Positions 33,585-46,303 of a DNA stretch of 64,000 bases are shown one piece after another. The stretch covers positions 316,355,001 through 316,419,000 of the forward strand of contig CM038214.1 of NCBI GenBank assembly GCA_021442155.1. The letters are read 5' to 3'. The translations under genes and the position numbers were made by a program. This DNA is from Cymbidium sinense (Eukaryota; Streptophyta; Magnoliopsida; Asparagales; Orchidaceae). How positions within the stretch are numbered: the first letter of the stretch is position 1; each line of letters opens with the position of its first letter. Under the pieces are notes generated by a model. The model was given only the letters and a program-made list of their open reading frames with translations. It ran no database searches and had not been told where the DNA came from.

Positions 33585-36500
33585 ATGGTTGATTCTCTGA
33601 AGTTTATTTTTACTTTCCCCCATGGTATGGATTTGGCTTTAGATCAAGCGGACTTTTCCCATCTAGACCATACTCATTTAATTCACTTTGGTTAGGGATT
33701 TGAGGGAGCTAGGATTATTTGTGAGGACACTCCCCTCACTACATTAGTAGGACAAAGGTTACGGGCAGCCGGTCATCAGGATAGACTTACCCTCTAACTC
33801 TGATGTCTCCTCACTGAAGAGGAAAGTTATGATAGTACCACAGACTCTAGTCATAGTAGTGTCAGTAGTACCAGCTCTGATTGCAGTTCACCCTAGGTTT
33901 CTCTTGTTGTCTCGGTGAGGGTTCACCATCTCATCTATACCCTCCAAGGTAAGGCTCCCCTAGTCTTAGGGCTTGCCTCCCCTACATTTGAGTATGGTTC
34001 TAGCTCACACTCCTCCCATCCTACCCATACATAGTATATAAATAAGAACTGCATGATCAAGCGGTACCACACCAGGATCGCCAGGGAGCTAGAGGAAGTA
34101 GCCCATTCAGCCGTAGAAGAGTTCCCCATTGTCACTTCACCACTGGTTATAGAAAACTAGTTCCATCCTCTCTCTGGATTAGACAGAGAGGATGTTAGGA
34201 GGATCCATTCATCACCTCCTCTAGTGGTGCATTTTTTAGTTTCTAGAGCGGTGTACCCTACGATCTGTCTTACCCATGTAGCATATGGATGCTCGAGTCG
34301 CATAGTTTGATCTCGATATATTATCCCTATAATGTGGAAGCGATTTTTTTAGGAGAGGGCGTGAGGCCCATATATTACTAGCAAGGAGAGACATAGGTTC
34401 ACGTCACGCGGCGTGCATTGATTGATTTTCCAACCGTGTGCTACGCGCATCGGCGGTATCCTTCTCATCAGGACTAGCCACCACAGGAGGATAGTTCTTG
34501 TGCATAGATAGTCGATGGTGTCTCCACCCCATCACTCTACCCCTCGTCCGCCATCGCCAGTATAGGTTACAGCATCTCTTATTCCATCTAAGGACATGAT
34601 GGCCACATCCAGGAAACCACCTTGTTGGTGATTCGGCTATGACCGAGGGATCCCACCCCTTCTACACCACCCATTATGGTAGGACCGAGCTCTCCCACTT
34701 GACCTTCTACCCTAATGATGGTGCGAAAGGAGTGGCAACCCCAAAGCATTGTGGTCGTCCCTTCACCAAATCCACCCACACAGTAGGATGTGGAGATGGT
34801 GATAGTTATTCTGATATATTCCATACGGTCAACGGAGTGGTGAACATCCAGATTGCTACCCCTCTCATAGCAATAGTCGAGTGTCATTCATCCGTGATGC
34901 AGTCCACAGATTGACTCTAGGTGACATCGGTGCCTCTCGGTGCATGATAGTGATCACCGGTCATCCTAGGCTTGTACTCGATGGATAACTCTTTAGATGA
35001 GATAGTTGCACATTATTTCATGGAGAAGAAGGAGATCTTGGGTACGACTGGTCTGATGAAGAGAAAGTCAACTTTAATCCCAATGAAGATGACTTTATGG
35101 GGGACTCAACTAGAGTCTCAATGGAGGATCTCTTTTTAGGGAACAACAAGCCATGGAAGGTGATGAGGTTGATCAAGAAGATATCATAGAATTAGTCCAA
35201 CACCTCTGACATTAGTTGAGGCAGAAGGATGAGCAGATTGATAGGATGGCACATCAGTTATAGGACTTGTTAGCAGCAACATCAGTGCTTCAAAATAAGC
35301 CCCTTTAGTTCATCCTACTACAGTCGACGTCAGTCAGCTTGAGTTAGTGCATCTCTTGGACCCAGCCAAGACTCTACCTCCTGTTGAACAAGGTATAACT
35401 AGCCTGTATAGGAATGTAGTGGAAATTACCTCCATATAAGAAAAAGATAAAAAATACATGGTTGAGCAGCAGGTGAAGGAAGCTTTGGCTCAAGCCTGGG
35501 GAGGATCATCAGTTCTAAAGGGTAGACCCTACCTAGAGGAATTCGATGCTATCCAATATCTCAATGATTTTGTGCCACCTTCCTTTAAAAGCATTGATGG
35601 TAGTGGAAACCCAAGGTAGCACATAGCACACTTCAGGACCAATTATTGCAATGCAGGTGGCAGCGATGCTTTACTCTTTCACCTTTTCATTAGTAGCCTA
35701 GCTGGTATTGCTTTCGATTAGTATGCTGAATGGCCCAATGATTTAGTAAAGACATTTTTTGAGTTAGAGCAACTCTTCATTAAGAGATTTGCCTGAGCTC
35801 AGCAAAGGGTTACTATAGGTGATCTCGTTGTAGCACAAGAGCACCCTGGTGAGTCCCTTATTGATTATATTCTTTGATGGCGCAACCTGAGTATGAAGTG
35901 TGGACCATAGCTATTTGAACAACATGCCATTGAGATTCTCTTGAAGAATATCCATGGCCCGATCGCCTTCATTATTAAGGGCTTCACTATCAAGACATTT
36001 GAGAAGCTAATCAACAAGGTGGCTAGTCTACAAGGAGAGGCTAAACAGTTACCTTTTAAGTCAGGTTACTGCAGAAGAGAAGGTCTATGAGAAGAAACCG
36101 GAATAGGCGGCGGTTTACAAATCACCTAGATATCAGTTTGAAAGATAATGTTCTCATAGCCTCCACCTCCTTTGCCACCACCGACATAGCCCTATCGGCC
36201 TCCATTGCAGCCTTCATGACCACATAGCCACCGCCTCAGCCATATACCACTAGTAGCAGTGACATGCATACTCACTGCCAAGTAGCTATTGTCCACCTAC
36301 TCTTTTAGGTAAGTTAAACAAACCTTATTCTTTTAAGAGGGAGGTAATCAAGAAAATCTTTAAGAATCTCTTAAAGAAGCTTGCTTTTCAGCTACCCAAG
36401 CCTAGGAGACTGGAGGAAGTATGCAAAAGTCTTGATCCAAACTTTTTCCCTTACCACTGAATGCTAGATCACATTTTAGAGGATTGCTTCACATTCAAGG

Positions 36501-37757
36501 ACTAGCTTGAACACAATTTCAAGACTGGTGCTATAGTTATCCTAAAGGAATACCTTATGGAACAACCTTCTAGTTCCATTAGGGTAATCCTTAGGGATAC
36601 ATGTGATCTAAAGAAGCTTGGAGATATTTCCTATCCAAAACCTCTAAGAAGATCATTCGAAGATCAAGAAGCTTTCTTGCATGTGCTTCAGTCAGCTCAA
36701 ACCTCCAACACTAAGGAAGGTTTGCAAGTTGCCAGTGCTAACTCTAGGAAAGTGGGAGCTCAACAGCGACAAGGCGTGTAGCCCTACCATGTTGACCACC
36801 AGATTTAGCTTCCACACTGGCGACACTTCCATTCCAGCTAGCTCTTCTATTTCTTCTACCAGTATAACTCTTGTATCAGCAGATAAGGGCTTCCAATCCC
36901 TTACTCCACTCACTTTACTTGACTTCTACTTTGTTCTCCCAAATAATTCCAAGAAATTAAAGAATAAAGCTAGTTTGAATTACATCTATGTCACTTTTAA
37001 TGGGTTTTCTTCTTCTATTCCTAATAATAACTCTTCAAGTCTAAATAACTCTAACAATTCCAATCTTCCACTTTCTGATTCAAAGTTGGACTTTCCAACT
37101 CTGAATACTATGGGTTCACCTCTTGAGATAGACTTGGAATCATCTTATTCTGAGGGTCCCATAGGGAAAAGTTGTAGGTGAGCCTAAAGTGTAGGTTGAA
37201 CCTTCCACCACCTTACCTCAAGAGATCATCGAAGTCAACATCTGTAGTGGCAAGGTTTACCTCCTAGGCGACACCTAAATAGGGAAACAAGTCATTAGTA
37301 CTAAAGATCGAGAAGCCCTTCCACAAGATGCTCCACCCTTGGATATGCTTGTGGAAGATAAGTCGAAGGTGGACTACAACATCCTTTCTCATCTAAGAAA
37401 GTTGCCATCTAAGCTAAGCATATATGATGCCCTTGTCTTATCCAAAGAGATGAGGGTATCACTAATCAAGGCTCTCTTTAATCCTGAAATATGCTTAGCT
37501 CAACCGATATAGGTGAGGAAGTACATTATGCAAAAGAAGCCCAAGGGATTACCTTCACAAGATGAAGACCTTCTTCTGGGGGACTTAGAGCATAACCGTC
37601 CCCTATACATCACAGTCGACATGGACAGGTTCTGACTCGCCAGGGTTCTCATGGATTCAGGTGCATCGGTGAACATTATGAGTATAAAGACCCTTGTGTA
37701 TTTGAAGATCGACATCTCTACACTCCGAGGAGATAGGATGATGTTGAGAGGAAAGGT
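33585..37757 (+). pseudogene. Ty3/gypsy gag-protease remnant
   Basis: A possible start ATG is at 33585 (MVDSLKFIF). After a poorly conserved N-terminal part, the capsid-type gag domain is clear at about 35490-36060: GRPYLEEFDAIQYL, then HIAHFRTNYCNAGGSDA, FISSLAGIAFD.YAEWP, ELEQLFIKRFA and GESLIDYIL.WRNLSMKCGP, ending in FEKLINKVASLQGE. A proline-rich stretch (36150-36250) and a zinc-binding-like motif (YH.MLDH..EDCFTFKD, about 36450-36505) follow. Then comes an open segment (36557-37181 in two frames). The retropepsin core LMDSGASVNIMS is at about 37650-37680 (active-site Asp at 37652-37654). The frame is broken by many stops, several at expected Trp, Gln or Arg codons. The array cuts it off at 37757, about 35 codons after the protease active site. 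In a live element gag forms the particle and protease matures it. Confidence 0.83.
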
Positions 37758-39466
37758 TTAGGTTTAAGTTTATGTTTATTTTTTAGTTTAGTTTTATTTT
37801 ATTTTTGAGGTTTAGGTTTTATTTTTTATTTTTGGGTTTTGGTTTAGGTTTTTACTTTATTCATTTAGGGTTTTAGGTTTTTAGGTTTATTTTAGGTTTT
37901 ATTTTTTAGTTTAGGTTTAAGTTTATTTTTAGTTTAAGTTTTTTTTTATTTAGGGTTTAAGACTAGGTTTAAGTTTAGTTTATTTTAGGTTTAAGTTTAG
38001 GTTTAGGTTTTAGTTTAGGTTTTTATTTTATTTTATTTAGGTTTAGGTTTTTTATTTATTTAATTTTTAGGTTTTATTTAGTTTAGGGTTTAGGGTTTAG
38101 GGTTACGGGTTTTAGGGTTTATGGTTTTGGGTTTTGGGTTTAGGGTTTTAGGGTTTAGGGTTTTAGGGTTTAGGGTTTAGGCTTAAGGTTTAGGGTTTAG
38201 GGCTTAGGGTTTAATGTTTAGACTTTAGGGTTTATAGTTTTAGGTTTATGGTTTAGGTTTAGGGTTTAGTGTTAGGTTTAGGGTTGATTTAGGGTTTAGG
38301 GATTTAAGGGTTTAGGGTTTTAGGTTAGTTTATGGTTTAAGGTTTAGGGTTTTAGTTTAGGTTTAGGTTTATGGTTTAGGTTAAAGTTTATAGTTTAGTT
38401 AGGTTTTGTTTTAGGTTAAGGGTTTAGGTTTAGTGTTTAGGGTTAATTTAGGCTTTAGGGTTTTTTAGGGTTTTGGGTTTAGGGTTTAGAGTTATAGGTT
38501 TAAGGTTGTAGGCTTAGGGTTTAGGGTTAGTTTAAAGGTTTAGGGTTTTTTTTTAAAGAAAATATTAAGTAAACTAGTAGGTTTAGGTTTATTTAATTAA
38601 CTTTTTATTTATTTTAGTTTATTTATTTTTAATTTTATTTAAGTTTATTTTATTTTCTTTAGTTTGGTTTATTTATTTTAGGTTTATTTATTTTAGTTTA
38701 TTTTTAGGTTTAGGTTTAGGTTTATGTTTATTTTAGTTTAGTTTATTTTTTATTTTATTTTTTTTTGATTTAGGTTTTATTTTTTTATTTTTAGGTTTAG
38801 GTTTAGGTTTTTTATTTATTTTTAGGTTTAGGTTTTAGGATTTTATTTTAAGTTTATTTTAGGTTTTATTTTTATTTTATTATTTTAGTTTAAAGTTTAT
38901 TTATTTTAGTTTATTTTATTTAGGTTTTATTTTAGGTTTAGTTCATTTTAGGTTTTGGTTTAGGATTTATTTATTTTAATTTAGTTTATTTTAATTTAGG
39001 ATTAAGTTTATTTTTTTATTTTTAGGTTTATTTTTTAAGTGGAAATTTCTATTTAGTTTTTATTTTATGTTTATTTTATTTTTATTTTAGGCTTAGTTTT
39101 TATTTTATTTAGTTTTTATGTTTTTACTTTATTTTGGGTTTTTATTTGTTTTATTTTAGTTTAGTTTTTAGTTTTTATTTTATTTCTTTTTAGGTTTTAA
39201 TTTAAGTTTAGGCTTAGGTTTATGTTTTAGTTTAGTTTTTTATTTTATTTTCTTTTATTATTTTATTTTGGTTTAGGTTTTTTTATTTATTTTATTTTTA
39301 GGTTTTATTTTTTTAGGTTTAGCTTTTTAGCTTTTTAGGGTTTAAGATTTAGGGTTAGTTGAGGGATTAAGGTTTAAGGTATAGTGTTTAGGGTTTTTAG
39401 GGTTAAGGTTTAGTTTTAGGCTTAGGGTTCAGGTTTTAGTTTAGGGTTTATGGTTAATGTTTTTTT
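37758..39466 (+). repeat. Telomere-derived satellite array, block 6
   Basis: Telomere-like sequence resumes right after the protease fragment. Long canonical TTTAGGG runs with single-base variants occupy 38080-38540. A unit-boundary landmark is at about 38555 (ATATTAAGTAAACTAGTAGG). Then AT-rich variants lead to the T-run at 39460-39466. No genes. Confidence 0.9.
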
Positions 39467-39940
39467 CTAAAAGAGAACAAATTTAGATTCAACATTTCTT
39501 CTTTTCGATCTCATCAACTAAGTAACACCAAGTTTTCTAAGACACAAGCTACGATGTAGATACGAAATGAGCACGCATAGAGCAAATGAAATACCCTAGA
39601 TAACTAGAATCGTCTTTACTATAAAGACATAGTTCTATAAGCAACACATCGGATCGGCCATTCTTCAGTTTTTCCAGTACCCATCAAAACCACCATGACC
39701 TCTTTAGTAGCGAGATCCACCATCATATCCCAGATCTCTCCTTCCCCCACCACCACGGTTATAACCTCCGTCGCTCCTCCCACCTACATAACCGCCACTG
39801 CTCCGACCAACACCTCCATATCTGCTAGAACCCCCAGATCCTCCATAATTATCGCCGCCTTGGCCTTCGCCTCCACCGCCAGTTCTAGATTAAGCCTAGT
39901 TGACAACGACGTTCCTATAGTCAAAGTTCTGCCCATTCTT
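39467..39940 (-). pseudogene. GR-RBP retropseudogene fragment, copy 4 (best preserved)
   Basis: On the - strand a single frame runs from 39940 to the stop at 39665-39667. It shows NGQNFDYRNVVVN (RRM end, NGQxLDGRxITVN in the family), AxSRTGGGG, then Gly/Tyr/Arg-rich repeats with GGYNRGGGGRRD and GYDGGSRY, and ends DGYWKN before TGA, matching the family ending SDGNWRN. Only three in-frame stops interrupt it, after VVVN, two codons later, and after SRY. The 3' UTR (39467-39664) follows, with a T-run on the + strand marking the former poly(A) tail. The family binds RNA through the RRM, here missing except for its last strand. The + strand open frame at 39695-39949 is its antisense shadow. Confidence 0.9.
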
Positions 39941-42900
39941 AGAGTTTAGGTTTATTTTTTAATTTATTTATTTACTTTAGGTTTAGGTTTAGGGTTTAGG
40001 GTTTAGGGTTATGGTTTAGGGTTTAGGGTTTAGGATTTAGGGTTTAGGGTTTAGAGTTTAGGATTTAGGGTTTAGGGTTTTAGGGTTTATGCTTTTAGCT
40101 TAGGGTTTAGGTTTGTGGGTGATGGTTTAAAGTTTTGGGTTTGTGGGGTTTTTTAGGGTTTAGGGTTTAGGTTTAGTGGTTTAGGATTTAGGCTTGTGGT
40201 TTAGGGTTTTGAGGTTTAGTATATGTATGAGGTAGTCAGTGGCTCAGTTTATTATTTAGGGTTTGTGGTTTAAGTTTAGGGATCAGGGTGTGGCTCAGCT
40301 TTAAGGTTTAGGGTTAGTGGTAGGTGGTTTAGTTTAGGGTTTAGGGTAGACACAGTTTAGATTAGGTATCTTTTATGATCTTGGGTTTAGGGTAGTGGAA
40401 AAAAAAATAAAAAAACATGAACCAATTTTTAGGTTTATTTAGTTTATTTTTCTATTTGGTTTATTTTATTTTTATTTTATTTAGGTTTTATTTATTTTAG
40501 TTTATTTTATTTGAAGTTTCTTTATTTTAGTTTAGCTTTTTTATTTTAGTTTATTTTTTGGGTTTAGGTTTAGCCTTATGTTTATTTTTTAGTTTAGATT
40601 TATTTATATTTTAGTTTTTTAGGTTTAAGTTTTATTTTTTATTTTAGGTTTAGGTTTAGGTTTCTATTTCATTTTTTTAGGTTTAGGTTTAAGGCTTTTA
40701 TTTTAGGTTTATTTTTTGGTTTTATTTGTTATGGTTTATGTTTCTTTTTAGTTTATTTTATTTTATTTAGTTTGGGGTTTAGGTTTAGTTCATTTTAGGT
40801 TTTATTTATTTTAGTTTTGGTTTAGGTTTATTTTATTTTTTATTTTAGGTTTAGTTTTTTTTTAGTTTAGGGTTTAGGATTTATTTTTTATTTAATTTTT
40901 GGTTTATTTTAGGTTTAGGTTTTATTTAGTTTTATTTTATTTTATTTTAGGTATTTATTTAAAAGTTTATTTTTTTATTTTATTTAGGTTTTTTTTATTT
41001 TAGGTTTATTTTATTTTTAGTTTAGTTTAGGTTTCATTTATTTTATTTTAGTTTTTTTTAAATTTTATTTTATTTTATTTTATGTTTAGGTTTTAGGTTT
41101 TAATTTAATTATAATATTTTATTTTATTTAGGTTAAGCTTTAGGTTTTATTTTAGTTTATGATTATAGTTTATGGTCAGGGTTGGCCTGGGGTGGTTAGG
41201 CCTAGGTCCAGGGTTTGGTTTAGGGTTTTGTGGACGAGGGCTAGGGTTTTAAGGCCTGGGGTTTAGGGCTCTGTCAGGCCTAGTTTTGGGGTCAGTGGTC
41301 AGGTTTTGGCTCAGGGTCAGTTGGGTCAGAGAGTTTTAATGATTTTGGATCAGGGTTTTGGGTAGGGTAGATTTAGGGTATGGAGGTGTATGTTCTAAAA
41401 AAAATTATGAACCCAGGAGTTTATATATTCTTTATTTTAGAGTTTCTATTTTATTTAGTTATTTATCTTTAAGCTCTGTTTTAGTTTAGGTTTATTTAGT
41501 TTTTTTTTATTTTAGGTTTATTTAGTTTAATGTTTATTTTTAGTTTAGTTTTATTTTATTTTATTTTTTACATTTAGGTTTATTTTTTTAATTTTAGTTT
41601 AATAGTTTATTTTATTTTTAGGTTTAGGTTTTAGGTTTTATTTTAGGTTTTAGGTTTGATTTTTAGTCATTTATATTTATTTTAGTTTATTTTATATTAT
41701 TTAGTTTAGGGTAGGTTTAGTTTATTTTAGGTTTTATTTATTTTAGTTTAGTTTATTTTAGTTTAGGTTTAGTTTTTTCTTTTTTGTGGGTTTAGGTTTT
41801 ATTTTTATTTATTTTGGTTTATTTTAGGTTTAGATTTTATTTAGTTTATATTTTATTTTATTTTAGGTTTTTTGATTTTAAGTTTAGTTTTATTTTATTT
41901 AGTTTTTATTTTGAGGTTTATTTTATTTTTAGTTTAGTTTATGTTTTATTTAATTTATTTTAGACCATTTTTAATTTTATTTTATTTTATTTTTATGTGT
42001 TTAGGTTTTAGTTTAGGTTTTAATTTAATTTTATTTTTTTATTTTATTTAGTTATGTTTTTCTTAGGTTTTATTTTATTTTTTAAGTTTTTAGTTTTGGG
42101 TTATTTGTGGTCAGGGTTTGGGGTTTGGGTTTGTGGGGAGGGTTTAGGTTTAGGGTGGGCCTATGGTTTAGTTTAGAGCCTTTGTTTGGGTAAGGATTAG
42201 TTTAAGGCCTTTAAAGTAGGGTTTAGAATTTAGGATCAGCTTTAGGGTTTGTGGGTTTAGGGTTTAAGGTTATTAGGTTATTTTATTCTTTTAAAATTTT
42301 TTTTAAATTACAAACTCGTAGGTTTAAGTTTATTAAGTATTTAGTTATTTATTTATTTATTTTAGTTTTAAGATCTTTATTTTAGTTTATTTTTAGGTTT
42401 ATGTTTAGTTTAGTTTTATTTTTTTAGTTTATTTTATTAGTTTATTTTTATTTATTTTAGGTTTAGGGTTTTATTTTTTTTTAGGTTTAAGTTTTAGGTT
42501 TTATTTTTAGGATTGCTTTTAGGTTTTATTTTTAGTTTAGTTTAGGTTTATTTTGTTAATTTTATTTTAATTAGGGTTTTATTTAGGTGTTTAGTTTATT
42601 TTAGTTTTTAAGTTTAGGTTTTATTTATTTTAATTTAGGTCTAGATTTATTTTATTTTATTTTATAGTTTTTCTTTTTTAGGGATTAAGTTTTATTTTTT
42701 ATTTATTTTTAGGTTAATTTTTATGGTTTAGGTTTTATTTGCTTTTTATTTTATTTGATTTTAGGTTTATTTATTTTATTTTAGGGGTTTAGTTTTTTTT
42801 TATTTAGGCTTTTTATTTTCTTAGTTTAGTTTAAGTTTTTATTTATTTTATTTTAGTTTTGTTTTTATTTTTTATTTTATTTTATTTTTTTATGTAGGTT

Positions 42901-43161
42901 TACATTTAGGTTTAGGTTTAACATTTAGTTTAGGTTTTTATTTTATTTTGGTTTAGGTTTATTTATTTATTTTATTTTTAGATTTTATTTAGTTTAGGTT
43001 TAAGGTTTAGAGTTAGTTGAGGGTTTAGGGTTTTGGGTTTAGGGTTTGGGGTTTAGTGTTTTGGGTATAGAGTTTAGGGTTTAGGGTTTAGGGTTTAGGG
43101 TTTAGGTTTTAGGTCTAGTGTTTAGGTTTTAGTTTAGAGTTTAGGGTTTTTGGTTTTTTTT
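39941..43161 (+). repeat. Telomere-derived satellite array, block 7
   Basis: Three complete units separate GR-RBP copies 4 and 5, with boundary landmarks near 40400, 41395 and 42300 (995 and 905 bp apart). Canonical TTTAGGG is at 39985-40090 and 43020-43110. GC-rich GGCCTGG variants at 41160-41390 and 42110-42240 fall at the ends of units, just before the next landmark. No genes. Confidence 0.9.
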
Positions 43162-43620
43162 AATAAAGAGCAAATTCAAATTCAACATTTCTTCTTTTTG
43201 TTTTCATCAACCAAGTAAAACACCAAGTTTTCTACGACCAATGAAATGGATAAAAAATGAGCATGGATAGAGCAAATAAATATCCTTAGATAACCAAAAT
43301 CATCTCAACTATAAAGACACAGTTCCATAAGCAGTAGATCGGATCAGCTGTTCTTTAGTTTCTCTAGTTCCCATCAGAATCACCTCGGCCTCTCAAGTAG
43401 CGGATCCACCATCATATCCCAGATCTGTCCCTCCGCCACCACCATAGCTGTAACCTCCTTTGCTGCTCCCTCTACCATAGCCACCACTACTCTGACCATC
43501 ACCTCGATATCCACCAACACCTCTAGATCACCACCACCACGCTTAATGTCAGCCTTCTTTACCTTCACTACCAAATCTGACCAGTCTGGGTGATGTTCTG
43601 TCAAGGTTTTATCCATTCTT
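43162..43620 (-). pseudogene. GR-RBP retropseudogene fragment, copy 5
   Basis: On the - strand one frame shows GVGGYRGDGQSSGGYGRGSSKGG, a YSYGGGGG block and GYDGGS, all typical of the GR-RBP tail. A small indel shifts the upstream RRM-end part, so the 78-residue open frame at 43380-43616 is a shifted reading. The segment has the shared ATGGATAAAACCTTGACAG start and the 3' UTR with a T-run at its left edge. Confidence 0.85.
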
Positions 43621-46303
43621 AGGGTTTAGATTTAGGTTTAGGTTTATTAGGTTTTAGGGCTTAGGTTTAGTGTAGGGTTTAGGTTGTGGTTTGGGGTTGG
43701 TTTGGGTGTTTTTTGGTTTTTTAGGAATTTGGGGTTTGCTTTTGTGGTGGGGTGTGGATCAGTAGGTAGGGTAGGTTTAGGGCTCAGGGTTTACAGGGTT
43801 TAGGCTTCAGGGTAGAGTAGGGTTTAGGGTTTAGGTTTAGGTTTAGGGTTGGTTTATGGTTTAGGATTTAAGATTTAGGATTTATGGTTTGTGGTTTAAA
43901 TTAAGCAAACCAGGTTTATGTTTATTTATTTTATTTTTATTTTATTATAGTTTATTTATTTTATATTTATTTTAGGTATTTATTTATATGTTTATTTATT
44001 TTTTATTTATTTTAGTGTTATTTTTTATTTAGTTTATTTTTTTTTATTTATGTTTAGGTTTATTTTAGAGTTTATTTTTGTTTAATTTTTAGGTTTAGGT
44101 TTTATTTTTTTATTTTTTAGTTTAAATTAGGTTTTATTTTATTTTTAGATTTAGATTTTAGGTTTTATTTTTTTATTTCTAGTTTTAGTTTTATTAGTTT
44201 AGTTTTTTTAGTTTATTTTATTTTATTTAGTTTTAAGTTTTATTTATTTTAGCTTTTAGGTTTATTTTATTGTTTACTATTTTTTTATTTTTATTTTAGG
44301 TTTATGTTTTTTTTTAGTTTTTTAGGTTTTATTTTATTTATTTTTTTTGGTTATTTGTGGTTTGGTTTTATTTTATTTTATTTTATTTTAAGTTTTATTT
44401 TATTTTATTTTCATTTTGTTTTTAATTTAAGTTTTTTATTAGGTTTATTTTATTTAGTTTAGTTTTAGTTTTCTTTATTTATTTAGTTTTATTTTTATTA
44501 TTTTTATTTTTTAGTGTTTAAGTTTAGTTTATATTTATATTTTTATTTTATTTTTTAGATTTTGTATTTATTTTATTTTTTTGTTTTATTTAGTTTTTAT
44601 TTTAGGTCCAAGATCTTAGTTTAGTTTGGTTTAGGTTTACCATTAGGTTTTGGTTTGTGGTCATTTTCTTGGTTTAGGGTTTTAGATGATTTGTGGGCTT
44701 TGTTTAGGCTTTGGTTAGTGACGATGATGGCTTAGGTTTGGCCTTAGTTTCAGGCTTATAGTTTGTGGATTTAGGGCTCAGGTTTGTGGCCTGGGTTAGG
44801 GTTGGGGTATTATCTGGGTTAGTAGGGTTTGGGCCTGTGGCTAGTTTGTGGATTTTAATTAGAGTTAACATAGAGCCTAGGGTCAGTAGAGGTAGGGTTA
44901 GGGTTTTAGGTTGTGGTGGGTTTAGATAGGTCCAGGTTTAGGGTCATAGAATTTTTGTTAAAACAATTTAGGCAGTTTTAGGTTTATTTAGTTTATTTTA
45001 TTTATTTTAGATTATTTTATTTTATTTTTATTTAGCTTTATTTAATTTTATTATTTAAGTATTTTATTTTGTTTATTTATTTTAGTATTTTTATAAGTTT
45101 TAGTAGGTTATCTTTTAGTTAGTTTAGCTTATTATTTAGGTTTAGTTTATTTTTTATTTATTTTAGGTTTTTTTTTTAGTTTTGGGTTTAGGTTTTATTT
45201 TTATTTATTTTAGGTTTTTTTAGTTCAGTATTTATTTGGTTTTATTTTATTTTATTTTATTTTATTAGGTTTATTTTATTAATTTAGTTTTAGTTTTATT
45301 TTATTTAGGTATTTTATTTTTAGTTTAGTTTAGGTTTTATTTATTTTATTTTAGTTTAGTTTTATTTTTATTTAGGTTTATTTTTATTTTATTTAGTTTA
45401 TTTTATCATTTTAGGTTTATTTTATTTTAGTTTAGGTTTTTTATTTTAGTTTATTTTTAGGTTTAGTTAATGTTTATTTTTTAGTTTAGTTTTATTTTTT
45501 TATTTTATTTTAGTTTTATTTTATTTAAGTTTAGGTTTAGGTTTTATTTTATTTTGGTTTAGGTTTTAAGTTTATTTTAAGTTTATTTAGGTTTTATTTT
45601 TAGTTTAAGTTAGTTATTTTTAGTTCATTTTTTCAGTTTTTAGGTTTAGTTTATTTTATTTAGGTTTAGTTTAGGTTTATTATATTTTGTTTATTTTATT
45701 TAATTAGGTTTTTTGGGTTTTAGTTTAATTATGTTTTGTTAAGTTTTATTGTCATGTTTACTTTTTAGGTTTATGTTTTTATTTAGTTCTTATTTTATTT
45801 TACTTTAGGTTTATTTTATTTTTATTTTAGATATAATTTTTATTTTCTGTAGGTTCTTTATTCTTAGGTTTACCTTATTTTTTAGTTTAGTTTAGGTTTT
45901 TATTTTATTTTATTTTTATAAATTTAATTTAATTTAATTTTTCATTTTAGGATTATGGTTTAGTTTACATTTTTATTTTGTTTTATTTTTTATTTTATTT
46001 ATGTTTAGGTTTATTTATTTATTTTATTTTTAGATTTTATTTACTTTACATTTAGTTTTAGGTTTTAGTGTTTTATTTTGTTTTTTGGGGTTTGGGTTTA
46101 GGGTTTAAAGTTTAGGGTGTAGGTTTTAGTTTATGGTTTTATTTTTTTGTAGGCATTGGGTTTAGGTTTAGATTAGTTTAGGGTTTATGGTTAGGGTTTC
46201 TTTTATTATTTTTTTTATTTACTTTTTTATTTTAGGGTTTATTTTATTTATGGTTTAGGATTTAGGTTTAGGGATTGTTTTTGTTTAGAGTTTTAGTTTT
46301 TTT
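43621..46303 (+). repeat. Telomere-derived satellite array, block 8
   Basis: Unit-boundary landmarks near 43895 (AAATTAAGCAAACCAGG) and 44955 (TAAAACAATTTAGGCAG) are 1060 bp apart. The third expected boundary is not clear. The internal landmark TTTATTCTTAGG is near 45850. GC-richer GGCCT variants are at 44640-44940. No genes. Confidence 0.88.

Larger units (their letters stand above)
18915..37757 (+). mobile_element. Decayed, rearranged Ty3/gypsy (Tat/Ogre-like) block
   Basis: An 18.8-kb insertion in the telomere-like array. Its parts, in + orientation, are: pol without integrase (20.1-23.5 kb), repeat-rich 3' UTR-like sequence, candidate polypurine tract, LTR-like segment, candidate primer-binding site, long leader, and gag-protease (33.6-37.8 kb). 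The order gag-PR then pol is therefore permuted. The pol start and the gag-PR end would lie close together in a normal element, an estimated few tens of codons apart. Lineage placement rests on the protease-RT linker (LGRPWIHDNNIVPSS), the RT and RNase H motifs, the gag motifs and the tandem-repeat-rich UTRs. All coding parts carry many stops. Confidence 0.8.

Noticed and set aside
34588..34914. 99-residue (-) and 91-residue (+) overlapping open frames
   Set aside because: They lie in the poorly conserved N-terminal gag region, oppose each other, and show no family motif. The + frame may be a piece of old gag, which is covered by the gag-protease entry.
39695..39949. 84-residue + strand Thr/Ser/Ala-rich open frame, and similar ones at 46456 and 58273
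   Set aside because: These are antisense readings of the glycine-rich GR-RBP tails (GGN codons read in reverse).
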